Source: an uncultured Frankiales bacterium
GTDB lineage: Bacteria; Actinomycetota; Actinomycetes; Mycobacteriales; SCTD01
Direction of reading: 5' to 3'
Assembly: GCA_946479905.1 (NCBI GenBank)
Contig: CAMLIA010000028.1
Coordinates: forward strand, 1 to 29,299
DNA length: 29,299 bases
A program made the position numbers and the translations under genes. The stretch's first letter is position 1, and each line of letters opens with the position of its first letter. The notes under the pieces are model-generated. The model was not told the DNA's origin, made no database searches, and saw only the letters and a list, made by a program, of their open reading frames with translations. Shown here in pieces: positions 1 to 10,307 of this stretch.

Positions 1-2096
1 CCCTGCACCCGTGCGGCGTGCTGCTGTCGGACCGCACGCTGCTCGACCGCACCCCTGTGGAGTCGAGCTGGCTGGGGTTCCCGATGAGCCAGTTCGACAA
101 GGACGACGTGGAGGCACTGGGGCTGCTGAAGCTCGACGTCCTCGGCATCCGGATGCAGTCGGCGATGGCGCACGCGATGGACGAGGTCGAGCGGGTCGAG
201 GGCACCCGCCCCGACGTCGACAGCATCTCCCGCGAGGACCTGCGCACCTTCCACCTCGTGCAGTCGACGAAGACCCTCGGCTGCTTCCAGATCGAGTCGC
301 CGGGCCAGCGCGAGCTGATCGGCAAGTTCGCGCCGGAGACCTTCGAGGACCTCATCACCGACATCAGCCTGTTCCGCCCCGGGCCGGTGAAGAGCGACAT
401 GGTCCGGCCGTTCCTGGAGGCGCGCAACGGCTGGAAGGAGGCGCTGTACGTCCACGAGGACCTGCGGTACGCCCTCGAGCAGACCTACGGCGTCGTGGTC
501 TTCCACGAGCAGGTGCTGATGATCGTGTCGACGATGACCGGCTGCTCGCTGGCGGAGGCCGACGAGGTCCGGCGCGCCCTCGGCAACGACGAGGGCCAGG
601 AGGAGGTGCGGGTCTGGTTCCGGCCCACCGCGATGGCCCGCGGCTACAGCCAGGAGGTCGTCGACGAGGTGTGGGACATCCTCAAGGCCTTCGGCTCCTT
701 CGGCTTCTGCAAGGCCCATGCCGCAGCGTTCGCCCTCCCGACGTACCAGTCGACGTGGCTGAAGGCGCACCACCCCGCGGCGTTCCTGGCCGGGGTGCTG
801 ACGCACGACCCCGGCATGTACCCGAAGCGGCTCATCCTCGACGACGCCCGGCAGTTCGGCATCGCGATCCTCAGCCTGGACGTGAACGCGAGCATGGCGG
901 CGTACACGATCGAGAAGGTCGGCTTCCTCGACGAGCCGCCGCCGGCGATCCTCGGCGCCCCGCCGCGCAGCAGGGCTGAGGACCTCGACCTGCCGGACGG
1001 CCGCGGGCACGGCATCCGGATCGGGCTGTCCGACGTCCGCGGCATCACCGAAGCCGAGATCGCGCGGATCGTCGCGGGCCGGCCGTACGCGTCGCTGTCG
1101 GACTTCTGGCACCGGGCTGCGGTGTCGCGCCCGATCGCGGAGCGGCTCGTGGTCGCCGGGGGCTTCGACTCCCTGTACGGCCTGGGCTCCTCGGTCCCGG
1201 GACGGCGGCGGGGCCAGGTGACCCGGCGCGACCTGCTGCTGCAGGTGGCCGAGCTCGACCGGTGGTCCCGGTCGGTGCAGAAGGGGCAGCCCAAGCGGAA
1301 GAAGGAGCAGCCGCTGAAGGTCTTCGACCTCGACGACGTCGCCGGCCGGCAGGCGAAGCAGTCGCAGAAGGCCGCGCAGGTGGCTCCTGTCGACGTGCAG
1401 CTCGCCCTCGACCTCGGCGACGCCCCGGAGCAGACCGCCCCGAGCGGGCTGCCGGAGATGACGCAGGCCGAGCGGACCCGGGCCGAGCTCGACGTCCTCG
1501 GCCTCGACGTCAGCAGCCATGTGCTGGACGGGTACCGCGCGTTCTTCCGCGAGCTCGGGGTCACCCCCGCGAAGGACCTGCTCGGCTGCCGCAGCAACGC
1601 CCGCGTGCTGGTGGCGGGCGTCAAGGTCGCGACCCAGACGCCACCGATCCGCTCGGGCCGGCGGGTGGTCTTCGTGACCCTCGACGACAGCACCGGGCCG
1701 GTCGACGCGACGTTCTTCGAGGAGGCCCAGGTCGGCTACGCCAGCACGGTCTTCCACTCCTGGCTGCTCGTGATCTCCGGAGAGGTGCGACGGACCGGCC
1801 CGCGCGGCCTGTCGCTGCTCGCACTGGGCGCGTGGGAGCTGCCGGTGCTGCACGCGGTGTGGTCGCAGGGCGGGCTGCCGGCCGTCTACGAGCACATGGA
1901 GGCACCCGCGGTGGTCACCGAGCAGTCGGTGCACGGTGCCGCCGAATCGCGGTCCACCCGGCCGGTGATGACCAAGGCGCCGGTGCAGGTCTACTCGACC
2001 GGCTTCACGCTGTCGGCCTACAGCGACATCAAGCCCGCGGGCGCCGGAGTCACCCGCAAGCTGTGGCACTCCAGCCCGGGGAGCAGCGGCCGGTGA
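1..2096 (+). CDS. dnaE2: DNA polymerase III alpha subunit, DnaE2-like error-prone type (5' partial)
   Basis: The reading frame is open from base 3 and enters from outside the window, so only the C-terminal 697 residues are present and the start is missing. The first visible block, HPCGVLLSD, and then LKLDVLG (third catalytic Asp, codon at 135-137) belong to the C-family polymerase palm; the first two catalytic aspartates and the PHP domain must lie upstream. The block FGFCKAHAAAFALPTYQS followed by WLKAHHPAAFLAG is typical of the finger region. Helix-hairpin-helix and OB-fold regions follow (VLVAGVKVATQTPP; DDSTGPVDATFFEEAQ). The protein ends soon after the OB-fold, which fits DnaE2 (translesion polymerase of the ImuA/ImuB/DnaE2 mutasome) better than replicative DnaE1. 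DinB lies just downstream, which also suggests a DNA-damage role. Assignment to C-family polymerase is firm; DnaE2 rather than DnaE1 is inferred from the short C-terminus and context. Confidence 0.9.
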   Translation, partial: LHPCGVLLSDRTLLDRTPVESSWLGFPMSQFDKDDVEALGLLKLDVLGIRMQSAMAHAMDEVERVEGTRPDVDSISREDLRTFHLVQSTKTLGCFQIESPGQRELIGKFAPETFEDLITDISLFRPGPVKSDMVRPFLEARNGWKEALYVHEDLRYALEQTYGVVVFHEQVLMIVSTMTGCSLAEADEVRRALGNDEGQEEVRVWFRPTAMARGYSQEVVDEVWDILKAFGSFGFCKAHAAAFALPTYQSTWLKAHHPAAFLAGVLTHDPGMYPKRLILDDARQFGIAILSLDVNASMAAYTIEKVGFLDEPPPAILGAPPRSRAEDLDLPDGRGHGIRIGLSDVRGITEAEIARIVAGRPYASLSDFWHRAAVSRPIAERLVVAGGFDSLYGLGSSVPGRRRGQVTRRDLLLQVAELDRWSRSVQKGQPKRKKEQPLKVFDLDDVAGRQAKQSQKAAQVAPVDVQLALDLGDAPEQTAPSGLPEMTQAERTRAELDVLGLDVSSHVLDGYRAFFRELGVTPAKDLLGCRSNARVLVAGVKVATQTPPIRSGRRVVFVTLDDSTGPVDATFFEEAQVGYASTVFHSWLLVISGEVRRTGPRGLSLLALGAWELPVLHAVWSQGGLPAVYEHMEAPAVVTEQSVHGAAESRSTRPVMTKAPVQVYSTGFTLSAYSDIKPAGAGVTRKLWHSSPGSSGR

Positions 2097-2111
2097 GCGG
2101 GGCGCTGACCT

Positions 2112-2117
2112 TAGGCT
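2112..2117 (+). promoter_or_regulatory. Candidate -10 element for a leaderless methyltransferase transcript
   Basis: TAGGCT fits the actinobacterial -10 pattern TANNNT and ends 7 bases before the ATG at 2125, so transcription would begin at or next to the start codon. No Shine-Dalgarno sequence is visible before this ATG, which agrees with a leaderless mRNA. No convincing -35 element is seen. Confidence 0.4.
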
Positions 2118-2124
2118 GCCGGGC

Positions 2125-2862
2125 ATGGACACCCGACGCGGCCCGGCGGCCAACGTGCGCACGGCCGTGGTCTGGGAGGTGCTCTCCACGGTGCTGGCCG
2201 AGGGCGGCCAGGTGGTGGTCGACGCCGGTGGTGGGACCGGCGGCTTCGCGGTGCCGCTCGCCGAGACCGGGCACCAGGTCACCGTCGTCGACCCGAGCCC
2301 CGACAGCCTCGCGGCGCTGCAGCGGCGCGCGGCGGAGCGCTCGCTCGACGTCGAGGCGCTGCAGGGCGACCTCGGTGACCTGCCGTCGCTGGTCGCGCCG
2401 GGCAGCGCGGACCTGGTGCTGTGCCACTCCGTCCTCGAGGTGGTGGACGACCCGGCCGCGGCGCTGGCCGCGGTGGCCGCGGTGCTGCGCCCGGGCGGGG
2501 GGCTCAGCCTGCTCGTCGCCAACCGCGACGCCGCGGTCCTCGCCCGCGCCCTGGCCGGCCGTCCCGACGAGGCGGCCCACGCCCTCACCCACCCTGCCGG
2601 GCGCTGGGGCGACGCCGACGGCACCGCGCGCCGGTGGACGCCTGCCGCGATCACCGCGCTGGTGGAGGGCGCGGGCCTGCAGGTCGAGCAGGTGCACGGC
2701 GTCAGGTGCGTCTCCGACCTCGTCCCGAGCGCCGTCCTCGACACCGAGCCCGGCGCCGCCGCGGCGCTGCTGGCGCTCGAGCGGCGGCTGTCGGACCAGG
2801 CGCCCTTCCGCGACCTCGCGACCCAGGTCCACGTCCTCGCCCGCAAGCCCCTTGCGTCCTAG
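2125..2862 (+). CDS. Class I SAM-dependent methyltransferase
   Basis: A 245-residue protein with a Rossmann methyltransferase fold. Motif I, the SAM-binding glycine loop VVDAGGGTGG, is at residues 31-40. The next strand ends in VTVVDPSPDSL, whose acidic residue would bind the ribose of SAM; GDLGDLPSL and DLVLCHSVLEVVDDP follow as motifs II/III, then LRPGGGLSLLVANRD. This is the Methyltransf_11/25 type that acts on small molecules, RNA or protein; the substrate cannot be read from sequence. The ATG at 2125 lies 28 bases after the dnaE2 stop and has no clear ribosome binding site. The gene sits between two error-prone polymerase genes, but a repair role is only suggested by position. Confidence 0.85.
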   Translation: MDTRRGPAANVRTAVVWEVLSTVLAEGGQVVVDAGGGTGGFAVPLAETGHQVTVVDPSPDSLAALQRRAAERSLDVEALQGDLGDLPSLVAPGSADLVLCHSVLEVVDDPAAALAAVAAVLRPGGGLSLLVANRDAAVLARALAGRPDEAAHALTHPAGRWGDADGTARRWTPAAITALVEGAGLQVEQVHGVRCVSDLVPSAVLDTEPGAAAALLALERRLSDQAPFRDLATQVHVLARKPLAS

Positions 2863-2900
2863 CAACGGGCGCCTGGGTCAGGCTCAGCGGAGATGACGCA

Positions 2901-4159
<1,259 letters not shown>

Positions 4160-4163
<4 letters not shown>

Positions 4164-4188
4164 CGGGAGCGCGCGGGAGACCTACAGT
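4160..4188 (+). promoter_or_regulatory. Candidate promoter of the DUF3040 gene
   Basis: ATGACG (4160-4165), a spacer of 17 bases and TACAGT (4183-4188) approximate the actinobacterial TTGAC/TANNNT pattern. Transcription would begin near 4195, leaving a leader of about 35 bases that includes the GGAGG ribosome binding site. Confidence 0.45.
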
Positions 4189-4229
4189 GGAGGGGTCCGG
4201 CCCGGTACGACGATCTGGAGGCAGCCACC

Positions 4230-4643
4230 GTGCCTCTCTCTGAGCACGAGCAGCGACTGCTCGACCAGATCGAGCGCGCCCTCTACGCCGAGGACCCGAA
4301 GTTCGCCACGACGGTCCGCAGCACCGACCTGCGCACCCACATGCGGCGCCGGATCGGCCGGATGGTCGTGCTGTTCGTGATCGGCTTCGTGATGATGCTG
4401 GTCGGCGTGATCGTCAGCACCATCGCGGTGAGCATCGCCGGGTTCGTGCTCGCGCTGGTGGCCATGCTGCTGGGCGCCAACGCCTACAAGCGGATGAACG
4501 GCGGGCCCGCGCTGCGCTCGGTCGACGGCCCGGCCCGCGCCTCCCGCGGTCCGCGGTCGAAGTCGAAGGCCGAGGGGTCCGCGAAGGACCGCCTCGAGGA
4601 GCGCTGGCGCAAGCGCTGGGAAGAGCGCGGCGGCCCCCAGTAG
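4230..4643 (+). CDS. DUF3040 family membrane protein
   Basis: A 137-residue protein. The N-terminal block MPLSEHEQRLLDQIERALYA is the hallmark of DUF3040, a family restricted to actinobacteria and often found near the dcw cluster. Two hydrophobic segments follow at about residues 45-62 and 66-84, then a charged tail rich in Lys, Arg and Glu (about 90-137). The start GTG at 4230 is supported by GGAGG at 4217-4221. Function is not known; a small inner-membrane protein with both termini probably cytoplasmic is the most that can be inferred. It converges with the transglutaminase operon. Confidence 0.9.
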   Translation: MPLSEHEQRLLDQIERALYAEDPKFATTVRSTDLRTHMRRRIGRMVVLFVIGFVMMLVGVIVSTIAVSIAGFVLALVAMLLGANAYKRMNGGPALRSVDGPARASRGPRSKSKAEGSAKDRLEERWRKRWEERGGPQ

Positions 4644-4662
4644 GAGGCCTCGGGCGGACCCA

Positions 4663-4744
4663 CCCTTCCCCCGTGCACCCGACCGACCGGCTCTGAGCGT
4701 GCTCGGCCGCGGTCGAGCCGGCCCTGGCGTGCGCGTGGGAAGGG
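4663..4744. terminator. Nested inverted repeats between convergent genes, probable two-way terminator region
   Basis: CCCTTCCC (4663-4670) is the exact reverse complement of GGGAAGGG (4737-4744), and inside it CCGGCTC (4687-4693) pairs with GAGCCGG (4715-4721). The structure lies in the 117-base gap where the DUF3040 gene and the transglutaminase operon end facing each other. There is no T-run, so it is not a classical intrinsic terminator; a structured end point is inferred from location. Confidence 0.4.
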
Positions 4745-4760
4745 ACCTCGGACGAGCGGG

Positions 4761-7154
4761 TCAGTGGGGGGCGGCGCGGCGCCGGACCGGGCGCGTGATC
4801 GCGGAGATGGTGTCGTCGACCGCGTCCATCACCCGGGTGATGCGGGCCCCGAGCGTGCCCGCCACCCAGCGCAGCGTGGACGGCGGGAACAGCAGCGCCC
4901 GCAGCCGCACCGACCGCGGCGCCTGAGCCTGCAGCGCCGACCGGACGGTGGCGCTGTCGCGCGCCAGGTCCTCGCGTCGCTGGCTCTCCGGCGGGGCGTA
5001 CCGGGCCCGCTCGGCAGCCGCGGCGATCCGGGACAGCGACTGCTGGGCGGGCTGCGGGAGCCGGGTCCCGGCAGCCAGCCGGGCCGCCGCGGCGCGCGGG
5101 GAGTCCGCGTCCTGCCAGCTCCACCCGATGTCGGTGGCGTCGTCGACGAGCTGGTCCCACCCGGTGAGCGGTCCGGGGTCGGCCCAGCGGAACCGGCGGC
5201 GCAGCACCGTCAGGGCGAACGGGAGCACGAGCAGGACCGCCGCCGCGATCGGCCCCACCAGCCACAGGGACGGGCCCGAGGTGCCGGCGCTGGTCGTCGT
5301 ACCGCCGGTGGGGCCGCCCGCCTGGTCGCCCTGCAGGATCCGGTCGATGCCGGGCGGCAGCGTCGCGGACGGCTTGGCCCCGGGTGCCGTGCTCTCGGTC
5401 GGGGTGGGACCGCCGGTCTCACCCGTGACGGGCACCGGCCGGGCGGAGGTGTAGTCGGGGACCGTGGCGCCCGTCGCGCCGGAGGGGGTCGGCTCGAACC
5501 GCACCCAGCCCGTGCCGGCGAACCACGCCTCGGGCCAGGCGTGCGCCTCCTGGGTCGTGACCTCGTAGAAGGTGCTGCCGTCCTTGGTCTTCTGGCGCTC
5601 TCCGGCGGTGAACCCGACCGCGACCCGGGACGGGATGCCCGCGACCCGCAGCATCACGGCCATGGCGGTGGCGTACTGCTCGCAGAACCCGTGCTTGCCC
5701 TGCAGGAAGGCCACGAGCGGGTCCTGGCCGCGCCGGGCCTGGGTCGCGTGCAGGTCGTAGACGAACCCGTGGCCGCGGGTGAAGTAGTCCTGGAGGGCGA
5801 CGGCCTGGTCGTACTCGGTGGGCTTGCCGCGGACGATGCGGTCGGTGAGCGCCGTGACGCGCGAGTCGACGGTGAGCGGCACCTGGTAGACCGAGCGCAC
5901 GGCGTCCGGGACGTCGTCGAGGCTCGCGGTGCGCAGGGCCGTGCGGTCGGGGAGCGGCCGGCTGGCCTGCACCTTGTAGCTCGACAGGTCCTTGGTCGTC
6001 TCCGCCGCCGAGAAGACCGTCTGGCTGCGCTTCTCCCACAGCCAGGAGACGTCGACGTCGATCTTGCGAGGCCCGTACGGGACCGGGAGCCAGCGGATCA
6101 CGAGCGACTTCGGGCGCAGGGCGACCTTCATCGTGAAGTCGCGGTGGTCGCCGTCGTCGCCCTGGGGCGTGGGGATGCCGTTGCGGACACGGGCCTTCTT
6201 CGGGTCGGCCCGCAGCTCGGTGGCCTTCCAGGTGCCGGTCTCGTTGTCGTAGCTGTCGAGCGTCGTCATCCGGATGTAGTCGGGGTCCGGGTCGGTGGTG
6301 ACGTAGTCGAAGAACGCGATCTTGTCCTGGCGTCGCAGGTAGCCGCCCAGCTTGGTGATCGGGTTGTAGGTCTGCGCCGTGGACGCGCCGCCCTTGCCGC
6401 CGACCCCGCCCTGGCCGGCGCCGCCGCCCACGAGCCGGTGGTCCAGTCCCGGCGCGAGCCAGGGGATGACGACCGCCGCGCCGACGGCGGCGACACCGAT
6501 GCGGCGCCCCACCCTGCCCAGGCTGCTGTCGTCGTCGCCGGCCCGGGCGCCGGGCAGTGCCGAGCGCATCGGCGTGCCCCACCGGCCGATGCGCTCGCTG
6601 CCCTCCACCAGCAGCAGGCCCAGCCAGCCGATCGCGCCGAGCACGAAGGGCAGCCCGCCGATGCCGCCGGGGAGCACGGCCGACGGCACCGCCAGCAGCA
6701 CGAGCAGCGCCAGCCCCGACACCGCGGCCCGGTCGAGCACGACCGCGACCAGGTCGACCACGAAGGCGACCCCACCGACGCCGGCGGCGGTGAGCAGGAC
6801 GAGGCCGCGCGAGACCGGCACCGGCGGGCCGTAGTGCTGGATGTTGTTCTGCGCCTGCGTCCACAGCGCCTGCAGCGCGTCGCCCGTGCGGCTGGTCGGG
6901 ACGACGCCCGAGGTCAGCGTGTCCCCGACGAACAGGACGAGCAGGTAGCCCGCGAGGACGGCGAGGGTGAGCAGCGGCTGCAGGGCGCGCGGGACGCCGA
7001 GGCGGCGGGTCACGAGCCCGGTCAGGACGACTGCGAGGACCGACCCGAGGGACGGCGTCAGCCAGGCGGTGCCCTCGTAGATCGGGAACAGGCCGGCCAG
7101 GGCGAGCGCCACCGCGACACCGGCGGCCAGCGTCAGCTGCTCGCGGGTGCTCAT
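4761..7154 (-). CDS. Membrane-bound transglutaminase-like protein (DUF3488/TgpA N-terminal, transglutaminase core)
   Basis: A 797-residue protein. About six hydrophobic helices occupy residues 5-235. An extracytoplasmic region follows and contains a transglutaminase core with the catalytic Cys in GKHGFCEQYATAMAVMLR (Cys491) and the His in EAHAWPEAWF (His538, with Glu542 in the usual acidic position). A Thr/Pro/Gly-rich stretch (560-625) leads to a last helix at about 629-650 and a cytoplasmic C-terminal domain (DUF4129-like). The ATG at 7154 overlaps the DUF58 stop by ATGA. Such proteins sit with MoxR and DUF58 genes in many bacteria; a peptidase or cross-linking activity at the cell surface is likely but the substrate is unknown. 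Confidence 0.9.
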   Translation of the reverse strand: MSTREQLTLAAGVAVALALAGLFPIYEGTAWLTPSLGSVLAVVLTGLVTRRLGVPRALQPLLTLAVLAGYLLVLFVGDTLTSGVVPTSRTGDALQALWTQAQNNIQHYGPPVPVSRGLVLLTAAGVGGVAFVVDLVAVVLDRAAVSGLALLVLLAVPSAVLPGGIGGLPFVLGAIGWLGLLLVEGSERIGRWGTPMRSALPGARAGDDDSSLGRVGRRIGVAAVGAAVVIPWLAPGLDHRLVGGGAGQGGVGGKGGASTAQTYNPITKLGGYLRRQDKIAFFDYVTTDPDPDYIRMTTLDSYDNETGTWKATELRADPKKARVRNGIPTPQGDDGDHRDFTMKVALRPKSLVIRWLPVPYGPRKIDVDVSWLWEKRSQTVFSAAETTKDLSSYKVQASRPLPDRTALRTASLDDVPDAVRSVYQVPLTVDSRVTALTDRIVRGKPTEYDQAVALQDYFTRGHGFVYDLHATQARRGQDPLVAFLQGKHGFCEQYATAMAVMLRVAGIPSRVAVGFTAGERQKTKDGSTFYEVTTQEAHAWPEAWFAGTGWVRFEPTPSGATGATVPDYTSARPVPVTGETGGPTPTESTAPGAKPSATLPPGIDRILQGDQAGGPTGGTTTSAGTSGPSLWLVGPIAAAVLLVLPFALTVLRRRFRWADPGPLTGWDQLVDDATDIGWSWQDADSPRAAAARLAAGTRLPQPAQQSLSRIAAAAERARYAPPESQRREDLARDSATVRSALQAQAPRSVRLRALLFPPSTLRWVAGTLGARITRVMDAVDDTISAITRPVRRRAAPH

Positions 7155-8419
7155 CGTGCCGCCTCCGCCCGCGCGGTCACGGTCGCGGCGAGCGGCCAGA
7201 CCGAGGACAGCGTGGTGCCGTGCCGCACCGGCAGCACCCGCCAGCCGGCCGCGCCCAGCAGGGCCGCCGACGAGTCGTAGGCGGCCCGGGCCTGCTCCCG
7301 CCGCTTCGGGCCGCTCGGCGCCCAGGTGTCGGCGTCGATGAGGACGGCCACGCAGGCGACCGCGCCGTGCCGCAGCCGGGCGAGCCGCTCCGCGTCGTCG
7401 GCGCGGAGCGCACCCACGACCGCGACGAGCACCCCGTCGACGCCGTTGCGGCGCAGCTGCTCGCTCGCGGTGTCGAGCCCCTCGGTGCGCGAGGCCTGCA
7501 CGCCCGCCAACGCGTCCAGCACGGCGCCCTCGCCGGCGGGGACACCAGCGGGTACGAGGTCGGTGCCGGTGTCGAGCAGGACGCGCAGCCCGTAGCCGGC
7601 CCGCCCGAGGCAGACCGCGATGCTCGCGACGGCGCTCACCGCCCACTCGAAGGACGACCCCGGCCCGTCGCCGCGGTGCGCGACCACCCGCGAGTCGAGC
7701 AGCAGCGTGGCCCGGCTCTGGAAGGGCTGCTCCTCGCGCCGGACCATCAGCTCGCCGACGCGGGCCGTCGAGCGCCAGTGCACCTTGCGCAGGTCGTCGC
7801 CGTGCCGGTACTCCCGGGTGGCGGCGTCGTCGGAGCCGCTGACGGACACCGACCGGGCGCTCGCGTCGCCGCCGCCGGTCCAGTCGCCGCCGAGCCGGAT
7901 CGGGGGCAGTGGCGAGACCACGGGCGTGACGATGAGGTCGTCGGTGGAGGCGAAGGACCGGGTCAGCTCGACCAGCCCGAAGGGGTCGGTCAGCCGCACC
8001 GACAGCGGCCCCACCCGGTAGCGGCCGCGGACGTCCGCGCGGACCGGGTAGCTGCCCTCGCGGACCCCGCCGGGCTCGACCCGGTCCAGCACGAACCGCG
8101 GCCGGCCGCCCAGGACGTAGGGGAGCGCGTCCTCCATGAGGAGCACGCCGCTGGGGATCTTCGACACGTTGTCGATGCGCAGCCGCACCGCCGCCGGCCG
8201 GCCCGCCTCGACCCGCGGCGGGTCCAGCAGCCGCGAGCAGGCCAGCCGGTAGCGGGTGCGGGCCACCACGAAGACCGCCGCCAGCGGCAGGAACACGAGG
8301 AAGACCGCGGCGCGCAGCAGGTCGCGCTGACCGAGCAGCACCGCGCACGCCGCGAGGGCCAGTCCCGCCGCGAGCAGGCAGCGGCCCCGTGTGGTGAGAC
8401 CCGAGAGAGCGACGCGCAC
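7151..8419 (-). CDS. DUF58 domain-containing protein
   Basis: A 422-residue protein. Two hydrophobic segments lie at about residues 10-28 and 33-52. A beta-rich region follows (65-180), then the DUF58 signature REYRHGDDLRKVHWRSTAR at about 202-220, and a von Willebrand factor A-like C-terminal part (RATLLLDSR, then Rossmann-like strands to the end). The GTG start at 8419 lies 5 bases after the moxR stop, and the stop overlaps the transglutaminase start by 4 bases, so the three genes are surely co-translated. By family knowledge DUF58 proteins are partners of MoxR ATPases, which are thought to act as chaperones on VWA proteins; the process served here is not known. Confidence 0.9.
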   Translation of the reverse strand: MRVALSGLTTRGRCLLAAGLALAACAVLLGQRDLLRAAVFLVFLPLAAVFVVARTRYRLACSRLLDPPRVEAGRPAAVRLRIDNVSKIPSGVLLMEDALPYVLGGRPRFVLDRVEPGGVREGSYPVRADVRGRYRVGPLSVRLTDPFGLVELTRSFASTDDLIVTPVVSPLPPIRLGGDWTGGGDASARSVSVSGSDDAATREYRHGDDLRKVHWRSTARVGELMVRREEQPFQSRATLLLDSRVVAHRGDGPGSSFEWAVSAVASIAVCLGRAGYGLRVLLDTGTDLVPAGVPAGEGAVLDALAGVQASRTEGLDTASEQLRRNGVDGVLVAVVGALRADDAERLARLRHGAVACVAVLIDADTWAPSGPKRREQARAAYDSSAALLGAAGWRVLPVRHGTTLSSVWPLAATVTARAEAAR

Positions 8420-8424
8420 GGCGA

Positions 8425-9423
<999 letters not shown>

Positions 9424-9589
9424 GGGGGGACCTCCTGGGGTCGAGACGGGCCCCCGGAGTCTGGCATCGGCCGGGTCCGCTCGTCGCCCACGTTCAGGTC
9501 GCGGGCAGGTCACGGATCCGTCACTGGCGCCGGTCGGGGTGCTGCTCCCTCCAGCATGCGCCACCTCGCCCCCCGGTGTGGCCGCTTCG

Positions 9590-9607
9590 CCCACCACTTC
9601 CCACCAC
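9590..9607 (-). repeat. Tandem decamer repeat with GTGGTGGG units on the minus strand
   Basis: CCCACCAC occurs at 9590-9597 and again at 9600-9607, a spacing of exactly 10 bases. On the minus strand each unit reads GTGGTGGG. The 10-base period and the GTGGG core match the boxes at the mraZ promoter about 170 bases downstream, but in the opposite orientation. A second MraZ binding site is possible. Confidence 0.4.
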
Positions 9608-9766
9608 GTTGCCGCTGTGGGAGCCGTCCCTGCGGCGCGCGCACCGTCCGGTGGCTCGGGCGGAGCGGCCGCCGGCGAGCGGTGCGGCAGGATTCCCCCA
9701 CCTGCGCTCCACCGGGCTGACCTGCGGTTTTGCGCGAGATTCACCCGTCAGTGGGCGGGGATGTCG

Positions 9767-9794
9767 TTGACAGTGGGTAGTTGTGGAGTAACGT
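9767..9794 (+). promoter_or_regulatory. Main dcw promoter upstream of mraZ
   Basis: TTGACA (9767-9772) is a perfect -35 hexamer, followed after 16 bases by TAACGT (9789-9794), which matches TANNNT. Transcription would begin near 9801, giving a leader of about 40 bases before the GTG at 9843. It is the best-looking promoter in the window and would drive mraZ and the genes that follow. Confidence 0.75.
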
Positions 9795-9797
9795 GGG
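9773..9797 (+). promoter_or_regulatory. Three direct repeats matching MraZ operator boxes
   Basis: GTGGG (9773), GTGGA (9783) and GTGGG (9793) recur every 10 bases, each followed by five variable bases. This matches the known MraZ operator pattern of TGGGN boxes separated by 5 bases. The boxes cover the spacer and -10 element of the promoter, so bound MraZ would block RNA polymerase: autoregulation is inferred. Confidence 0.75.
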
Positions 9798-9842
9798 GCA
9801 GGCGGGAGATCCGGAGTCTGCCGCTCGGGGAGGTGGCGGGCC

Positions 9843-10274
9843 GTGTTCCTCGGCACCCACACCCCGAAGTTGGACGACAAGGGCCGGCTGTTCCTGCCGG
9901 CCCGGTTTCGCGAGGAGCTGGCAGAGGGCGTGGTGATCACCAAGGGGCAGGAGCGCTGCCTGTACGTCTTCAAGCGCTCCGACTTCGAGGACCAGGCCGC
10001 CAAGCTGCAGACCGCCCCGATCACGGCCAAGGCTGCGCGCGACTTCGGCCGCATGCTGTTCGCCGGTGCCGTGGACGACGCCCCTGACAAGCAGGGCCGC
10101 GTCACCGTCCCCGCCCCGCTGCGCAGCTACGCGGGCCTCACCAAGGACTGCGTCGTCATCGGCGCCAACACCCGGCTGGAGATCTGGGACGCCGCGACCT
10201 GGGCGGCCTACGAGGCCGAGCAGGACGTCGCGTTCGCCGAGCAGGCCGAGGAGGTGGTCCCGGGGCTGCTCTGA
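9843..10274 (+). CDS. mraZ: MraZ, transcriptional regulator of the dcw cluster
   Basis: A 143-residue protein of the usual length with two SpoVT/AbrB-like halves. The first contains [21 protein letters not shown] (DxKGRxxxPxxxR motif), the second [18 protein letters not shown]. MraZ forms a ring that binds tandem decameric repeats upstream of its own gene, and such repeats are present at 9773-9797. The GTG at 9843 has GGGGAGG (9827-9833) 9 bases upstream. It is the first gene of the dcw run, 149 bases ahead of rsmH, an order seen in many bacteria. Confidence 0.96.
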   Translation: MFLGTHTPKLDDKGRLFLPARFREELAEGVVITKGQERCLYVFKRSDFEDQAAKLQTAPITAKAARDFGRMLFAGAVDDAPDKQGRVTVPAPLRSYAGLTKDCVVIGANTRLEIWDAATWAAYEAEQDVAFAEQAEEVVPGLL

Positions 10275-10307
10275 ACCGCCTCCCTGCCGCCTGGCCTCCG
10301 ACCGCTT

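Larger units (their letters stand above)
9424..9842. promoter_or_regulatory. Divergent control region between moxR and mraZ
   Basis: This 419-base gap is the longest without a credible gene. It holds the moxR ribosome binding site (9431-9436), a ten-base palindrome ACGGATCCGT (9512-9521), a tandem CCCACCAC repeat (9590-9607), and the mraZ promoter with its decameric boxes (9767-9797). Open frames run through it on both strands but none shows family similarity or a sensible start. The moxR promoter could not be located with confidence. Confidence 0.7.

Noticed and set aside
644..1693. Long minus-strand frame opposite dnaE2
   Set aside because: It is rich in Arg, Ser and Pro with no family similarity, as expected of antisense frames in very GC-rich genes.
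2863..2900. LexA (SOS) box before dinB
   Set aside because: No GAAC-N4-GTTC-like palindrome is present in the gap or just upstream.
4761..8348. A single 1195-codon minus-strand frame
   Set aside because: Its upstream third is a shadow of the DUF58 gene in another frame; the transglutaminase starts at the ATGA junction at 7154.
9424..9842. Open frames on both strands of the moxR-mraZ gap
   Set aside because: They have no recognisable family features and only extend neighbouring frames; moxR and mraZ have better-supported starts.
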